This document shows positions 59,801 to 62,898 of a stretch of DNA of 64,000 nucleotides, piece by piece. The notes beneath the pieces are model-generated. The model was not told where the DNA came from and made no database searches. It worked only from the letters and a program-made list of their open reading frames with translations. The position numbers and the translations under genes are program-made. The DNA is taken from assembly GCA_903813345.2 (NCBI GenBank), contig CAIIXF020000005.1:14761375-14825374 (forward strand). Direction: 5' to 3'. Source of the DNA: Owenia fusiformis (lineage: Eukaryota > Annelida > Polychaeta > Sabellida > Oweniidae). Position 1 is the first letter of the stretch. The number at the start of each line of letters is the position of its first letter.

Positions 59801-61247
59801 TCAAAAATGCACTTTAACATTTGAACAACTTAATCACTTAGTATGATTATACTGAAACTTCATGACTAAATCAAATACATTATATTGAGTCCATTAACCT
59901 TAGTCAGGAGTCTTATTGTGTTTTTCCAGGTGTTTTAATCTTTATGTTTGATATACATGCTGTTTTAAAAGGGGGATATACAGATATAAATGAATATACT
60001 GTTAATGTCTTTCAGTAGTTATTCTGTATTATGTCGCGACCACAAATGGTGACATATTGTTATAGTCTCCTACTTTTTTGTGGACAATATTCAGCAGTTG
60101 GTGTTTGGTGGTGCTTCATGTTCGGTGGTTCATGTTCTGTAACAAATGGCAGGTGCTGACATTGTGCATGTTAATGCCTTGTTTATTTTATGATTTATAA
60201 ATTTATGTTATTTTCATTTTATCATGTATTACCAAGTATTTCATGTGCTACATGTACATGTATATATTTTAAATGCTTTGCTAGTATTAAACACAGTACT
60301 GGAAATCAATGAAAAATGGAAATTGTCATACCCATATGCATACGTATGTCTCTATACATTATTCATGTACTGTTTTATTATCAGTACTTATATGTATAAG
60401 CAATTAAACCATGAATTCTGTCATTTAAATTCTACATACAAAATCCACACTTTGTCTTGGATTCTGCATCCAAAATCCAAAGAGCCAAAATTCTGCAATA
60501 TTTTATTCACAAAATTGCAAATTCTGAGAAAAAATCTTCAAACCAAGTGACAAAATTCAGGTGGCTTTCAATACCATTGTCATTGCATAAAATTTGGTAA
60601 TCATTATAAACATGCTTTTTATCCTTAAGTTTTGACTAAAACAATATTAAAGGTCCCCAAATATAATTGATATTTACAATTTTTGAGAAATTGTGATGAA
60701 AACGTATAAAAAAAGGTTAATCCAGAGTCGCAACTACATTGATGAGTTTATGTGAATTGATAACAAGTATTGCATTGGCTATAATATTTCTAATATTGTT
60801 GATATTATTACCACCATATTTTAGGTACCAGGTTGATTCTTAATAAATGCACAAAATATACTGGTATCAATTTGAATTTGTTTGAACATCATTCGATATA
60901 TGCAGCCATATAATATTGTTTGTGGAATATGAGAATTATATTGCACCCTCACCAGAATTATATTGCATTCTGTCCAGATTTATATTGCATCATCACATGA
61001 ATTGTATTGCATTTTTTCCAGAATTACATTGCATTCTCACCAAAATTATGTTGCATCATCTCATGAATTGTATTGCATTTTTTCCAGAACTACGTTGCAT
61101 TCTCACCAAAATTATATTGCATCATCACCAGAATTGTATTGCATCGTCACCAGAATTATATTGCATCCACACCAGAATTATATTGCATCCTCACCAAATG
61201 TGTTTGTGTATTTGCAGGTGGTTGAGCTGATATGTGAACGAGGCTAA
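5486..61247 (+). CDS. VPS51: VPS51, GARP/EARP tethering-complex subunit (complete, 21 core exons)
   Basis: VPS51 (fat-free homologue) is the subunit shared by GARP, which tethers endosome-to-Golgi vesicles at the trans-Golgi network, and EARP, which acts in endosomal recycling. Core coding exons are 5486-5495, 5903-6054, 6878-7012, 7342-7571, 7973-8105, 8352-8440, 8687-8825, 11490-11593, 13306-13405, 14224-14324, 21095-21174, 23194-23336, 23842-23964, 24380-24484, 24726-24866, 32253-32363, 34226-34341, 35009-35132, 35264-35376, 55567-55645 and 61218-61247. All have GT-AG borders and consistent phases. They sum to 2358 nt, or 785 residues plus stop, close to the 782 residues of the human protein. 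Conserved blocks include [87 protein letters not shown] and the C-terminal VVELICERG. An extra in-frame exon (25066-25242) would raise the length to 844. The gene spans almost 56 kb and hosts four nested genes. Confidence 0.96.
6106..6561. mobile_element. Inverted-repeat element, GGTGTCACTCC ends
   Basis: Left GGTGTCACTCCTGTAAA, right TTTACCGGAGTGACACC, 456 bp, in VPS51 intron 2. No convincing target duplication longer than AT. No coding sequence. Confidence 0.7.
6591..6697. mobile_element. Short foldback, TTTTGGTAC arms
   Basis: CAGGGGATTGTTTTTGGTAC with AAAACTTACGATT at the left. The inverted partner GTACCAAAAGCAAACCCC at the right makes a ~107-bp hairpin. Confidence 0.65.
9279..9314 (+). 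CDS. VPS51: Possible VPS51 micro-exon (12 residues)
   Basis: TTTATAG precedes and GTTTGT follows a 36-nt open segment that reads [12 protein letters not shown] in the phase needed between exons 7 and 8 (both phase 0). It would lengthen the acidic linker before DVLEFVDFG. The segment is short enough to be chance, and I know of no equivalent in the human protein. Confidence 0.3.
9852..10062. mobile_element. hAT-like small element, copy 1
   Basis: CAGGCCCGTAGCCGAGGGG at the left and CTAGCTATGGGCCTG at the right. CAGG-CGTAGCC ends are typical of hAT-type small elements. A clean 8-bp duplication is not seen. Related copies are at 10186-10413 (diverged), 17565-17725 and 23971-24170. Confidence 0.6.
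11490..14324 (+). CDS. VPS51: VPS51 exons 8-10 (residues 297-398)
   Basis: Exon 8 (11490-11593) encodes [20 protein letters not shown] and the start of the NRNQGE loop. Exon 9 (13306-13405) encodes [19 protein letters not shown]. Exon 10 (14224-14324) encodes [19 protein letters not shown]. These match the central helical region of VPS51 in order. Exons 8/9 join in phase 2 and 9/10 in phase 0. Their introns contain a 68-bp tandem duplication, a pogo-like element and a 78-bp TACCC element, annotated separately. Confidence 0.94.
11724..11859. repeat. 68-bp tandem duplication in VPS51 intron 8
   Basis: ACAGCTGTATTTTTGAAATT to GAATGTATGTGTGAATT is repeated almost exactly (units at 11724 and 11792). 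A smaller array, GGTGATTGAAAGGCTGTACA in three copies, is at 12028-12080. Confidence 0.9.
12506..12583. mobile_element. Short TACCC element, copy 1 (78 bp)
   Basis: TACCCTGCGTGCAGAGTCTA at one end and CAAACGAATGCAAAGGGTA at the other, with a perfect 9-bp duplication GCTCTAATA (12497-12505 and 12584-12592). Its sequence is the two ends of the 1.29-kb element at 56626-57916 joined with the interior missing. Confidence 0.88.
13508..13681. mobile_element. Pogo-like small element, copy 1
   Basis: CAGTAAAACCTATC at the left and CAGGTTTTACTG at the right with TA on each side (13506-13507, 13682-13683). It is 174 bp, with internal AGTGAACACC repeats. Ends and target are of the pogo/Tigger type. Confidence 0.75.
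14987..15128. mobile_element. Foldback element (GGTTATGCAC family), diverged copy
   Basis: GGTTATTTAATTGGAGGTTT and GATACAGGG at the left, with the inverted CAAAAACCAAGCATTTAATAA at the right. Inner arms share AATACAATATATCAA. It lies just past the 3' end of the antisense transporter gene. Confidence 0.7.
15357..18818 (-). CDS. SLC16-family transporter (monocarboxylate-transporter-like), 3 exons, nested antisense
   Basis: A major-facilitator transporter predicted to move monocarboxylates or a related small solute across the plasma membrane. Exons on the minus strand are 18818-18527, 17485-17342 and 16303-15357, both junctions phase 1 and GT-AG, giving 460 residues plus TAA (family usual 420-510). 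A hydrophilic N-terminus of about 39 residues precedes DEGYAW (40-45), the SLC16 signature at helix 1. Exon 2 reads [17 protein letters not shown] and enters helices 3-4. Residues 163-182 hold the second signature, YF then [16 protein letters not shown]. Twelve helices can be picked out, ending in a short hydrophilic tail. By recalled alignment with MCT1, the helix-8 Asp and Arg of the DMVARP motif read NIVGLL here, so substrate and proton coupling may differ. Gene and strand confidence are high; the subfamily is not assigned. An AATAAA on the minus strand at 15136-15131 follows the stop. Confidence 0.93.
17565..17725. mobile_element. hAT-like small element in the SLC16 gene intron
   Basis: Starts near CTCTAGGGGGGGAGTTC and ends near GGCTACGGCCCAGTAC. 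The interior TTCACCATTCTGAACA and AGTGATTTTG matches 9852-10062 in the same direction. It lies between transporter exons 1 and 2. Confidence 0.5.
18819..19249. other. Upstream flank of the SLC16 gene
   Basis: The likely promoter side of the minus-strand transporter gene. No further exon is recognised. At 19147-19210 lies a transposon-like end, TACAGGGTGTTCAAAA followed by an A-rich run and CGCAACCCAAAG. The same sequence occurs inverted at the right end of the foldback at 888-1582. Confidence 0.45.
19337..20331 (+). mobile_element. Mariner-like transposon with ~200-bp terminal inverted repeats, decayed
   Basis: The 995-bp element starts CGAGGCCCGATCAGAAAGTA and ends with the near-perfect reverse complement. 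Both ends are flanked by a TA target duplication (19335-19336 and 20332-20333). The inverted repeats extend to about 19530 on the left and from about 20137 on the right. Inside, a plus-strand fragment near 19800-19870 reads YSPDLAPCD, the classic catalytic-region motif of mariner transposases, followed at once by an in-frame stop. The gene is broken and much shorter than the usual ~345 residues, so the copy is non-autonomous. It sits inside an older interspersed repeat (19250-20518). Confidence 0.88.
19690..19930 (+). pseudogene. Mariner transposase remnant
   Basis: Remnant of a mariner transposase inside the element above. The reading frame ends [15 protein letters not shown], then stops. 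Text after the stop (about 19859-19930) still resembles the downstream FLFP-type region in a shifted, degraded form. No complete DDD triad can be traced. Confidence 0.7.
20519..20815. repeat. AGGAGGGAA repeat, copy 1
   Basis: About 300 bp similar to 27861-28165 (same direction) and 28268-28580 (opposite direction). Shared landmarks are GGTGCATATGTTAGGC, AGATGATAAAATAATTT, CAAACAACCCACCC and CAACCCCTTCCA. Short reading frames within it are not real genes. Confidence 0.75.
21095..21174 (+). CDS. VPS51: VPS51 exon 11 (residues ~398-424)
   Basis: Encodes [20 protein letters not shown] and LKQHFA, matching the VPS51 segment before the CLTDVRQ block. It enters in phase 2 and leaves in phase 1, fitting exon 10 and exon 12. 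Exon 10 to exon 11 is the 6.8-kb intron that contains the antisense transporter gene and the mariner element. Confidence 0.9.
21175..23193 (+). other. VPS51 intron 11
   Basis: A two-kilobase intron with a GTGACATATTG-family fragment near 21205-21270, a 22305-22670 minisatellite and a foldback fragment at 22850-23065. No gene is recognised. Confidence 0.55.
22305..22670. repeat. Minisatellite, GATGGAATATGAGGGGGG units
   Basis: Seven to eight units alternating between about 45 and 65 bp. Each has GGAATATGAGGGGGGATATA, then AGAGTAAAAAGAAAAATACC, some followed by AGCTTGGAAAAATACCATA. Antisense reading frames across it reflect the repeat only. Confidence 0.9.
23194..24866 (+). CDS. VPS51: VPS51 exons 12-15 (residues 425-595)
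   Basis: Exon 12 (23194-23336) carries [18 protein letters not shown]. Exon 13 (23842-23964) carries [19 protein letters not shown] and REGLAVAYM. Exon 14 (24380-24484) has the Cys/Gly loop [20 protein letters not shown], then RICIDFE. Exon 15 (24726-24866) carries [12 protein letters not shown] and [15 protein letters not shown]. All introns are GT-AG with phase 0 from exon 12 onward. In human VPS51 the LxLTDEQF and HYVKVQGL blocks are followed directly by [14 protein letters not shown], so exon 15 would normally join the exon at 32253. Confidence 0.95.
23651..23750. mobile_element. Short inverted-repeat element, GGRTGTCCCAAA ends
   Basis: A 100-bp element beginning AAGGATGTCCCAAAAG and ending CTTTGGGACACCCTG, followed by TA. 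This looks like the end type of TA-targeting DNA transposons. The left end is slightly degraded. Confidence 0.55.
23971..24170. mobile_element. hAT-like small element, copy 3
   Basis: Starts GGCCCGCAGCCAGC and ends near GGCTATGG...GACCTG. The interior (GCCAAAAATGGCCAAAATC and CACTAGAAAACTGCTC) is the reverse complement of the interior of the copies at 9852-10062 and 17565-17725. It begins seven bases after the exon 13 donor. Confidence 0.55.
24872..25014. mobile_element. Pogo-like small element, copy 2 (degraded)
   Basis: GTAAAACCTGTCTAAGTGGA at the left and ACTTTACAGGTTT at the right, with internal repeats of GTGTTCCACTT. It is related in its ends to 13508-13681. It sits five bases after the exon 15 donor and about 50 bp before the extra exon at 25066. 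Confidence 0.5.
25066..25242 (+). CDS. VPS51: Extra in-frame VPS51 exon (59 residues), candidate cassette exon
   Basis: A 177-nt open segment with a good acceptor (TTACATTCAG) and donor (GTAAGT), phase 0 on both sides, so it can be included or skipped without frame change between exon 15 and the exon at 32253. It encodes a Tyr/Pro/Lys-rich segment containing [36 protein letters not shown] and [11 protein letters not shown] do not recognise a domain, and human VPS51 runs straight through this junction. It could be an alternative exon, a lineage-specific insertion, or an old exonised element. Confidence 0.6.
25634..25880. repeat. Interspersed repeat (CTAGATGC family), copy 2, uninterrupted
   Basis: Matches the two halves flanking the mariner element at 19337-20331. 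At the equivalent of its insertion point the text runs through without a break (ATCTACATATAAAATTTC). A short third fragment is at 26715-26752. Confidence 0.7.
26075..26340. repeat. Palindrome-rich repeat, CATATACCGCAGGTGA units
   Basis: About ten alternating-orientation copies of a ~20-bp motif built from TATGCCATATACCGC and its complement, each ending GGTGA or TCACC. A second short cluster is at 26605-26700. Reading frames on both strands through it are repeat-derived. Confidence 0.8.
27036..27178. mobile_element. Foldback element (GGTTATGCAC family), copy 1
   Basis: Ends are TTATGTACGGTCGGTTTGG and its inverted partner AACCTCCCAGTACATAACC. It forms a nearly complete hairpin, with a CCCTACGGTCC centre. 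Confidence 0.7.
27861..28580. repeat. Inverted pair of AGGAGGGAA repeats (copies 2 and 3)
   Basis: Arms 27861-28165 and 28268-28580 are reverse complements of each other, separated by about 100 bp. Each matches 20519-20815. Landmarks are CAAACAACCCACCC in the left arm and GGGTGGGTTGTTTGC in the right. Confidence 0.85.
28621..28767. mobile_element. Foldback element (GGTTATGCAC family), copy 2
   Basis: GGGTTATGCACTGGGAGGTT opens the left arm and the inverted equivalent closes at CGACCATGCATAACTG. The arms also share GATACAGGGAATATCCC and GATATACAATATATCTTCCC. The centre is GAGGGACCGAAGGGACC. A close match to copy 3. Confidence 0.85.
28880..29085. repeat. T-rich low-complexity tract
   Basis: Runs of 5-9 T separated by CAAA, CACA or TTCA. 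A plus-strand reading frame rich in Phe/His/Asn arises from it and is not considered a gene. Confidence 0.85.
29552..29578. repeat. Perfect hairpin, AGCGGGCAGATATA arms
   Basis: AGCGGGCAGATATA followed by the reverse complement TATATCTGCCCGCT with almost no loop. It lies just right of the outer arm of the foldback complex. Confidence 0.7.
29682..30520. repeat. Interspersed repeat (AAAGTTTAAACCACTTTGG family), copy 1
   Basis: Begins near CCCCATATAAAGTTTAAACC and GGCTTACATTGTAGTCTTA and ends near AAATGAATGATAAAA and GGGGACTTTAAA. The same landmarks in the same order occur at 46640-47160. The outer ends (AAAGGCCCC and GGGGACTTT) look inverted, which suggests a DNA element. No coding potential is seen. 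Confidence 0.6.
30754..30892. mobile_element. Foldback element (GGTTATGCAC family), copy 3
   Basis: GGGGTTATGCAATTGGAGGT at the left and the inverted ACCTCCAAGTGCATAAC at the right. The inner arms (GATACAGGGAATATCCCGAG) are nearly identical to each other. This is the best-preserved copy, implying recent activity. Confidence 0.85.
32253..35376 (+). CDS. VPS51: VPS51 exons at 32253, 34226, 35009, 35264 (residues 596-750)
   Basis: 32253-32363 encodes [19 protein letters not shown] and [14 protein letters not shown], the strongest VPS51 signature. 34226-34341 encodes [20 protein letters not shown] and a variable Ser-rich linker. 35009-35132 encodes [16 protein letters not shown] and [13 protein letters not shown]. 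35264-35376 encodes [20 protein letters not shown] and LQLYLWRFV. Junctions are phase 0, 2, 0 and the last exits in phase 2 to join 55567. All are GT-AG. Confidence 0.96.
32426..32545. repeat. CCGT/ACGT microsatellite
   Basis: About 120 bp of CCGT units with interspersed TACGT, 60 bp past the donor at 32363. Because the unit is open in several frames, it gives spurious Ser-Val-Arg-Pro reading frames on the plus strand and Gly-Arg-Thr-Asp frames on the minus strand. Confidence 0.95.
32555..33750. repeat. GCGGCCATTTTGA repeat array with an insertion
   Basis: Monomers of roughly 145 bp contain AGTGGAGCGATTTTGTTCAT, TATGTGAATACTATAAGCAT, GGTAGAAGGCGGCCATTTTG and AATGGCCGCCATTTTAAC. Copies start near 32560, 32850, 33453 and 33605. 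About 450 bp of unrelated sequence (33000-33447, containing ACACTAGATGGCGCTG) splits the array. A related older stretch is at 14400-14900. Confidence 0.7.
36744..36820 (+). repeat. Possible tRNA-derived SINE fragment
   Basis: GGCCAGGTGGTCTAGAGCAC resembles a tRNA A-box region, and AAGGTCGTTTGAGAC about 50 bp later resembles a B-box. No cloverleaf can be completed, so it is not called a tRNA gene. Confidence 0.35.
38685..40370 (+). CDS. DEG/ENaC channel, tandem copy 1 (intronless)
   Basis: Subunit of a trimeric sodium-selective channel of the degenerin/epithelial family at the plasma membrane; activator unknown. 561 residues. The cytosolic N-terminus carries the gating His-Gly ([11 protein letters not shown] at 37-38). 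Helix 1 is about 52-73, followed by [11 protein letters not shown] at 94-104. The Cys-rich extracellular domain has [27 protein letters not shown] then CGC, and [20 protein letters not shown]. Helix 2 holds [13 protein letters not shown] with a G-F-S selectivity filter (GxS type) near 515. An upstream ATG at 38670 adds five residues, but CACCAAAG just before 38685 aligns with the start contexts of copies 2 and 3, so 38685 is preferred. Copy 1 is the most diverged, with a distinct C-terminus. AATAAA is at 40479. Confidence 0.95.
   Translation: MKAKKENMNSNKSVSEKEEDSSIKSILSTFALSTTAHGCSRIDQSRSVSAKLIWMAIFVACLFGATVCIISLLEKYFQFPTKDVVEVADDPISFPSVSFCSLNPYPSSYRSKIAKMKPENRFLEVYSTLGNFEAHVLNKSFPLYDRMFPNHHNIKSYKWMYDNAPNEDEALSIGHDLEDILLSCSIAGDDCNISQIESFINPYFFKCYTMNPKDFNDSSVEPLVHSTGAVNGLSALFFLDIGTAKRIYNPTSPLGGSSGLLVVIHPPGTQPDPLQNGFNIAPGFSTSVELQNKNRELLGHPWGDCENREKLSDFPYKYDKSSCERQCQQKFIMDQCGCVTSIQPIPDNLKNMSMCGKMDLKNLNSDSPNISQIAEEIDKLECEHAKKRVLKKDYPTENKCDCPRACHNTIYDYTISQCEWPSEGVMLDFYKHAITLRDMQGSGYLHSTMYNLLDSKVNSNNTKENRANQEMIRKNFLRLNVFFSSLNTEITKQVVEYTFTDLISGVGGGFGVYVGFSIVTICEFCVLFAHLVKAMMNYRKNAVNDEPWAFKRKSMDIPSSK
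40371..44112. other. Spacer between DEG/ENaC copies 1 and 2
   Basis: Downstream it carries GTAAATAATTGTAA-type repeats (40390-40680). Sequence from about 41350 onward recurs, diverged, downstream of the other copies (landmark TCTAATTTGAAATAATTGAT), and 42200-42600 recurs at 52980-54150. Just upstream of copy 2, TCACCTTGTATTCAGGCA and ATTATTCACATTATT match the same positions before copies 1 and 3. No gene is seen. Confidence 0.65.
44113..45795 (+). CDS. DEG/ENaC channel, tandem copy 2 (intronless)
   Basis: 560 residues, with the same architecture as copy 1: HG at 37-38, helix 1 about 52-73, [11 protein letters not shown] at 94-104, FKCYTLN at 205-211, CERQCQQKF at 324-332, [14 protein letters not shown] from 401, and helix 2 about 506-533 with GFS at 516-518. 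Potential N-glycosylation sites include NKS 138, NIS 192, NDS 216, NMS 352, NST 447 and NDT 461. It is much closer to copy 3 than to copy 1; both share [20 protein letters not shown] where copy 1 is one residue shorter. The frame is intact with no stop. The 3' flank is an expanded repeat (45830-46330). Confidence 0.95.
   Translation: MDTKKENLNSNESVSEKKKESSVKTILSTFASSTTAHGCSQINQSQSSSGRLIWMAIFVACFIGATVCITSLLQKYFEFPTKDVIEVSVDPITFPSVSFCSLNPVPSSYQRKINRMKPGNRFLDVAATYRNLEAHVLNKSFPLYDRMFPNRHKIKSYKWMYDNAPNEDEALSIGHDLEDILLSCSIAGYSCNISQIQSFTSPFYFKCYTLNAKDLNDSSIEPLVHSTGAVNGLSAIFFLDTHDKAKGIYNPSCPIGGSSGLHVVIHPPGTQPDPINEGFDIVPGFATNIGLQKKSRELLGYPWGDCENRESLSELPYKYDKLSCERQCQQKFITDQCGCVTSFQPIPDDLKNMSMCGKMDLKNWNSASPNMSKIAEEMDTIECEFGKFWVLKKDYPEENKCECPSACHNDIYDYTISQSEWPSGGIKLDFYKHVMHMRNMRGSGYINSTMYDLLDSKLNTNDTDENHKNQGMVRQNFLRLNIFFTSLNTEIVKQVEEYPFTDMISGVGGGFGVYVGFSFVTICEFCVLFAHLVKAIMNHRNKAVEDIPSGNIIIVKEYKM
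45830..46330. repeat. Minisatellite in the 3' flank of DEG/ENaC copy 2
   Basis: About ten imperfect units of roughly 45 bp built from ATTGTAAAGAGTTCAAATTG, TTACAAGATTAACA and GTGACATTT. Shorter runs of the same motifs follow copies 1 (40390-40680) and 3 (51270-51420), so the tract is an expansion of ancestral 3'-flank sequence and may be transcribed as 3' UTR. Confidence 0.75.
46640..47160. repeat. Interspersed repeat (AAAGTTTAAACCACTTTGG family), copy 2
   Basis: CCCCATGTAAAGTTTAAATC, GGCTTATATTGTAGTCTTA, then AAATGAATGATAAAA and GGTGACTTTAAAC, in the same order as 29682-30520. It is shortened in the middle. Confidence 0.6.
47641..47985. pseudogene. Possible DNA-transposon remnant
   Basis: Starts TATACAGTGTGTCCCAAAAG, which looks like a transposon terminus. 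The plus strand near 47900-47960 reads a broken [17 protein letters not shown], reminiscent of the C-terminal end of mariner/Tc-type transposases. The match is weak, and no second end was found. Confidence 0.3.
49591..51264 (+). CDS. DEG/ENaC channel, tandem copy 3 (intronless)
   Basis: 557 residues, intact. HG at 37-38, helix 1 about 52-73, [27 protein letters not shown] then [17 protein letters not shown], and [13 protein letters not shown] in helix 2. It differs from copy 2 mainly in the extracellular domain (for example TGARSGLSA for TGAVNGLSA, and YKYVKSSCE for YKYDKLSCE) and ends GNIITVKK. The near identity of transmembrane and Cys-rich segments between copies points to a functional protein under constraint. 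The three could assemble together. Ligand or mechanical gating cannot be read from the sequence. Confidence 0.95.
   Translation: MDTKKENMSPNESVSEKEKDSSIKSILSTFASSTTAHGCSRINESQSARGKLIWMAIFVACFIGATVCITSLLQKYFKFPTKDVIEVSVDPITFPSVSFCSLNPVPSSYQRKKSRMKPGNRFLDVAATYNNLEAHLFNESFPLYDRMSPNRLRIKSYKWMYDNAPNEDETLAIGHDLEDILLSCSIAGYDCNISQIQSFTSPFYFKCYTLNAKDFNDSSIEPLVHSTGARSGLSAIFFLDTHDKAKGIYNPSCPIGGSSGLHVVIHPPGTQPDPINKGFDIVPGLTTNVELQKKNRELLGYPWGDCENREKLSELPYKYVKSSCERQCQQKFVMDQCGCVTSFQPIPDNLKNMPMCGKMDLKNLNSASPNMSKIAEEMDTLECEYGKFWVLEKDYPEEYKCECPSACHNDIYDHTISQSEWPSGGIKLDFYKHAINLRNMRGSGYVNSTMYDLLDSKLNTNDTEENHKNQGMIRENFLRLNIFFTSLNTEIVKQVEEYTFTDMISGVGGGFGVYVGFSIVTICEFCVLFAHLVKAIMNHRNKAVEDIPSGNIITVKK
52115..52190. 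mobile_element. Short TACCC element, copy 2
   Basis: Begins TATCCTGCGTGCAGAGTCTA and ends GCAAATGCAAGGGGTA. It is flanked by TCAATGTA on both sides (52107-52114 and 52191-52198), consistent with an 8-9-bp target duplication. It has the same internal structure as 12506-12583. Confidence 0.8.
52195..52870 (+). mobile_element. 5'-truncated non-LTR retrotransposon (LINE) tail
   Basis: An open frame ending at 52679 carries [20 protein letters not shown] and GRY, then a Cys-x2-Cys...His-x4-Cys zinc knuckle ([17 protein letters not shown]). This arrangement is common at the C-terminus of invertebrate LINE ORF2 proteins. About 180 bp of 3' sequence follows and ends in an ATATAT microsatellite, as LINE tails often do. 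No reverse transcriptase or endonuclease remains. The annotated frame has no convincing ATG, fitting a truncated insertion and not a gene. Confidence 0.65.
52880..54200. repeat. Ghost of a fourth DEG/ENaC repeat unit
   Basis: Non-coding sequence here matches spacer sequence upstream of copies 2 and 3: ATGAATGAAATGTCCC (53000 and 42210), GAAATATTGAGA with TTTTGG and CAACC (53217 and 47518), ATAATATAT with AGACTAATGGAA and ACCCTGGAAA (53900-53960 and 42490-42530), and TATTCCTTTAATGAT (54010 and 42582). No channel reading frame follows. Confidence 0.6.
54490..54697. repeat. 104-bp tandem duplication
   Basis: 54490-54593 is repeated at 54594-54697 with a single visible difference (TGATCAGACC versus TAATCAGACC). 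Each unit starts GACTCTATCAGACATGACAA. It lies in a longer stretch (54370-54860) of degenerate GACCTGA/CAAGACTTG motifs. Confidence 0.9.
55567..55645 (+). CDS. VPS51: VPS51 penultimate exon (residues 750-776)
   Basis: Encodes [20 protein letters not shown] and QTMEPS, matching the C-terminal VPS51 text before the final VVEVICERG. Acceptor TGTGTTTCAG, donor GTAAG, entering in phase 2 and leaving in phase 0. It is separated from the rest of VPS51 by the nested channel cluster. Confidence 0.95.
55675..55935. repeat. GTGGTGACATATTG-family repeat (two adjacent copies)
   Basis: Each unit has CACCACAAGTGGTGACATAT, GTCTCCAACTT, TTTGTGGA, a run of GT-rich CAGCATTTGG/TTGGTGTT text, CTGTAACAAATGGCAGGTGG and TGACATTTTGCATGT. 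Other copies: 21205-21270, 32065-32175, 34775-34945, 35715-35860, 56575-56625 with 57917-57955, and 60025-60185. Confidence 0.75.
56626..57916. mobile_element. 1.29-kb TACCC transposable element with 9-bp target duplication
   Basis: Left end TACCCTTTGCATTCGTTTGA, right end TAGACTCTGCACGCAGGGTA. A perfect 9-bp duplication, ACTTTTTTG, flanks it (56617-56625 and 57917-57925), and outside it a GTGACATATTG-family repeat resumes. The interior has no long reading frame. It includes a sub-terminal inverted motif, GACGTGTCGCAAAAAG near 56755 and TTTTTGCGACACGTC near 57648. A 9-bp duplication fits Mutator-like elements, or a hAT-like element with an unusual size; the superfamily is left open. Confidence 0.85.
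60940..61200. repeat. Minisatellite next to the last VPS51 acceptor
   Basis: About ten units of 20-30 bp, AGAATTATATTGCATCCTCA with CC or CACC joins, ending 18 bp before exon 22. Plus-strand reading frames through it are artefacts of the repeat. Confidence 0.9.
61218..61247 (+). CDS. VPS51: VPS51 final exon
   Basis: Thirty nucleotides encoding VVELICERG and TAA, the conserved VPS51 C-terminus (human VVEVICERG). Acceptor TATTTGCAG, phase 0. A likely polyadenylation signal AATAAA is at 61307, and another at 61676. Confidence 0.95.
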   Translation: MVELICERG

Positions 61248-61306
61248 ACAGCTGTTTGAAGCAAACCATTCCAGGAAATGTAGACAAGAAATAGAGAAGT
61301 CTACAG

Positions 61307-61312
61307 AATAAA
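61307..61312 (+). promoter_or_regulatory. Candidate VPS51 polyadenylation signal
   Basis: AATAAA, 60 bp after the VPS51 stop codon. A second AATAAA lies at 61676-61681 and could define a longer 3' UTR. Confidence 0.5.
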
Positions 61313-61729
61313 CACAATGCTATAACTTATCATAAAGACAGTATACTTAACTTACTTAAAGTTAACTGTATATTGAGAATTTTATAAATGGAGAAAAGAC
61401 ATCCAGAGAAATATGCAAATAGACAGTTTGAGACTCTAACAAGAAAAGACAAAACATTTTCAAATTAAGACCATATAATGGAAACTTTTACATGTTGTAC
61501 TTTCCTCCTTTTAAGACTATTTGGTGGAAATGATAATACTATAAATAGAACGTTATTATGCAGTTTATCACACACTTTTTCAATGAAGTAAAAAGTAAAT
61601 GATATATTACTCAAGTTCTATACTCATTGTTTTTTCTTGAATGTTAAGACAAAAGATGGCATATTGCACAAGCCTAATAAATTGTATTTTGCTTTTAGAA
61701 AAAGTACATGTATATAGTATTCAACTGTG

Positions 61730-61875
61730 GTATGGTGTGGTAGGGTGTGGTATGGTGTGGTGTAGTGAGGTGTGGTGTGGTGTGGTGTGATATGGTATGG
61801 TATGGTATGGTATGGTATGGTGTGGTGTGGTGTGGTTTAGTATGGTCTGGAATAGTATAGTATTGAATGGTATGG
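61730..61875. repeat. TGGTA/TGGTG microsatellite
   Basis: About 145 bp of five-base units TGGTA, TGGTG and TGGTT in the downstream flank of VPS51. The minus-strand His/Thr/Pro-rich frame across it is not a gene. Confidence 0.95.
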
Positions 61876-62898
61876 CGAAAATAATTGCAAGTTTGGTCAT
61901 TTGATAGATCTCAATCCCACATTCTCTGAACAATGTTTTCATTTTTTGTTTGAATCAGAATAAGTAATATTGAATGGCCTATCATTATTTATTCCTTAAA
62001 TAACCAATGCATTGACAATGCCTTGTAACTAAATAGAAAACACGTATATAGATATGCATTTTACTTGCCAGTAGGACCATGATGACTCCAAATGTAGCTT
62101 TCATTGCATTGCCTTTAATGACTGTTTCAATATGAAACTCATGGAAGCATGAGATCCAATTTTATTAAAGGGTTCCGATTAGCATCCCGTATAAAAACAA
62201 TATGGCGGCTCCAGGCGAATCAACTGGATCAGTTCATTTTTAAGAAATAAGGGGAGTTCTGTAAAATCCAGTTTATTGAAGTTGTCTTTGAGATAAAGTA
62301 ATCCGTTTATAATGATTTTGAAAACGTTATCCAAATAGTGATTGCGTTCAAAGAATACATGTACAACAGCCAATATAAATCATTATTTTAGAAACCGGTT
62401 TGTCTTGCTTTGTTTCATTTGTAGGATATTTCATATGCCAAGCTGTGTGCTATTACGTTATGGGGAAATTTAGATGCCAATTTTTCCTTATTATACACAA
62501 ATAAAAGATCCTGTACTTCACCCATAAATTTGGAATTGATTTGTCAAAATAAAAATCACCCTTTTATAAATGTGTGACGATCTATAATATACTTATGCTA
62601 TATAACAGGTAGAGGTGTTGACAGAACGACCTCGAACCTGTGAACCCTTGAGTATTTTTCCGGGATCGGGCCTTTTATACTAAACGGTGAGCAACACCAG
62701 AAACGAGCGTTCGATTTGCTAAACGATATACGTCACCCTTTAAATGCTGTTTTAATTGGGTAGCTTGTTTAGAATGTTTTGATCAAAGGATTATCTTTTA
62801 CTCAAAGAATGTCAATGAAGCTATCTTTTAAGGAGTAAAATCAATATATGGTAAAATCAGAACACCACTGGGACAGGCCAAAAGTCTTCATATTACAA

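Larger units (their letters stand above)
55646..61217 (+). other. Last VPS51 intron
   Basis: A 5.6-kb intron. It contains GTGACATATTG-family copies (55675-55935, 56575-56625 split by a large element, 60025-60185), the 1.29-kb TACCC element, a poly-G run (58150-58163), a stretch rich in GGTAC/GTACC palindromes (59145-59290) and a C-rich block (59330-59480). The 75-residue frame at 59496 shows no family signature. The intron ends in a tandem repeat beside the final acceptor. Confidence 0.65.

Noticed and set aside
60916-61247. Plus-strand frames of 94-104 residues ending at the VPS51 stop
   Set aside because: All but the last ten codons are the GCATC/AGAATTATATT repeat. The real exon begins at 61218.
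61721-61942. Minus-strand His/Thr/Pro-rich frame
   Set aside because: Translation of the TGGTA/TGGTG microsatellite.
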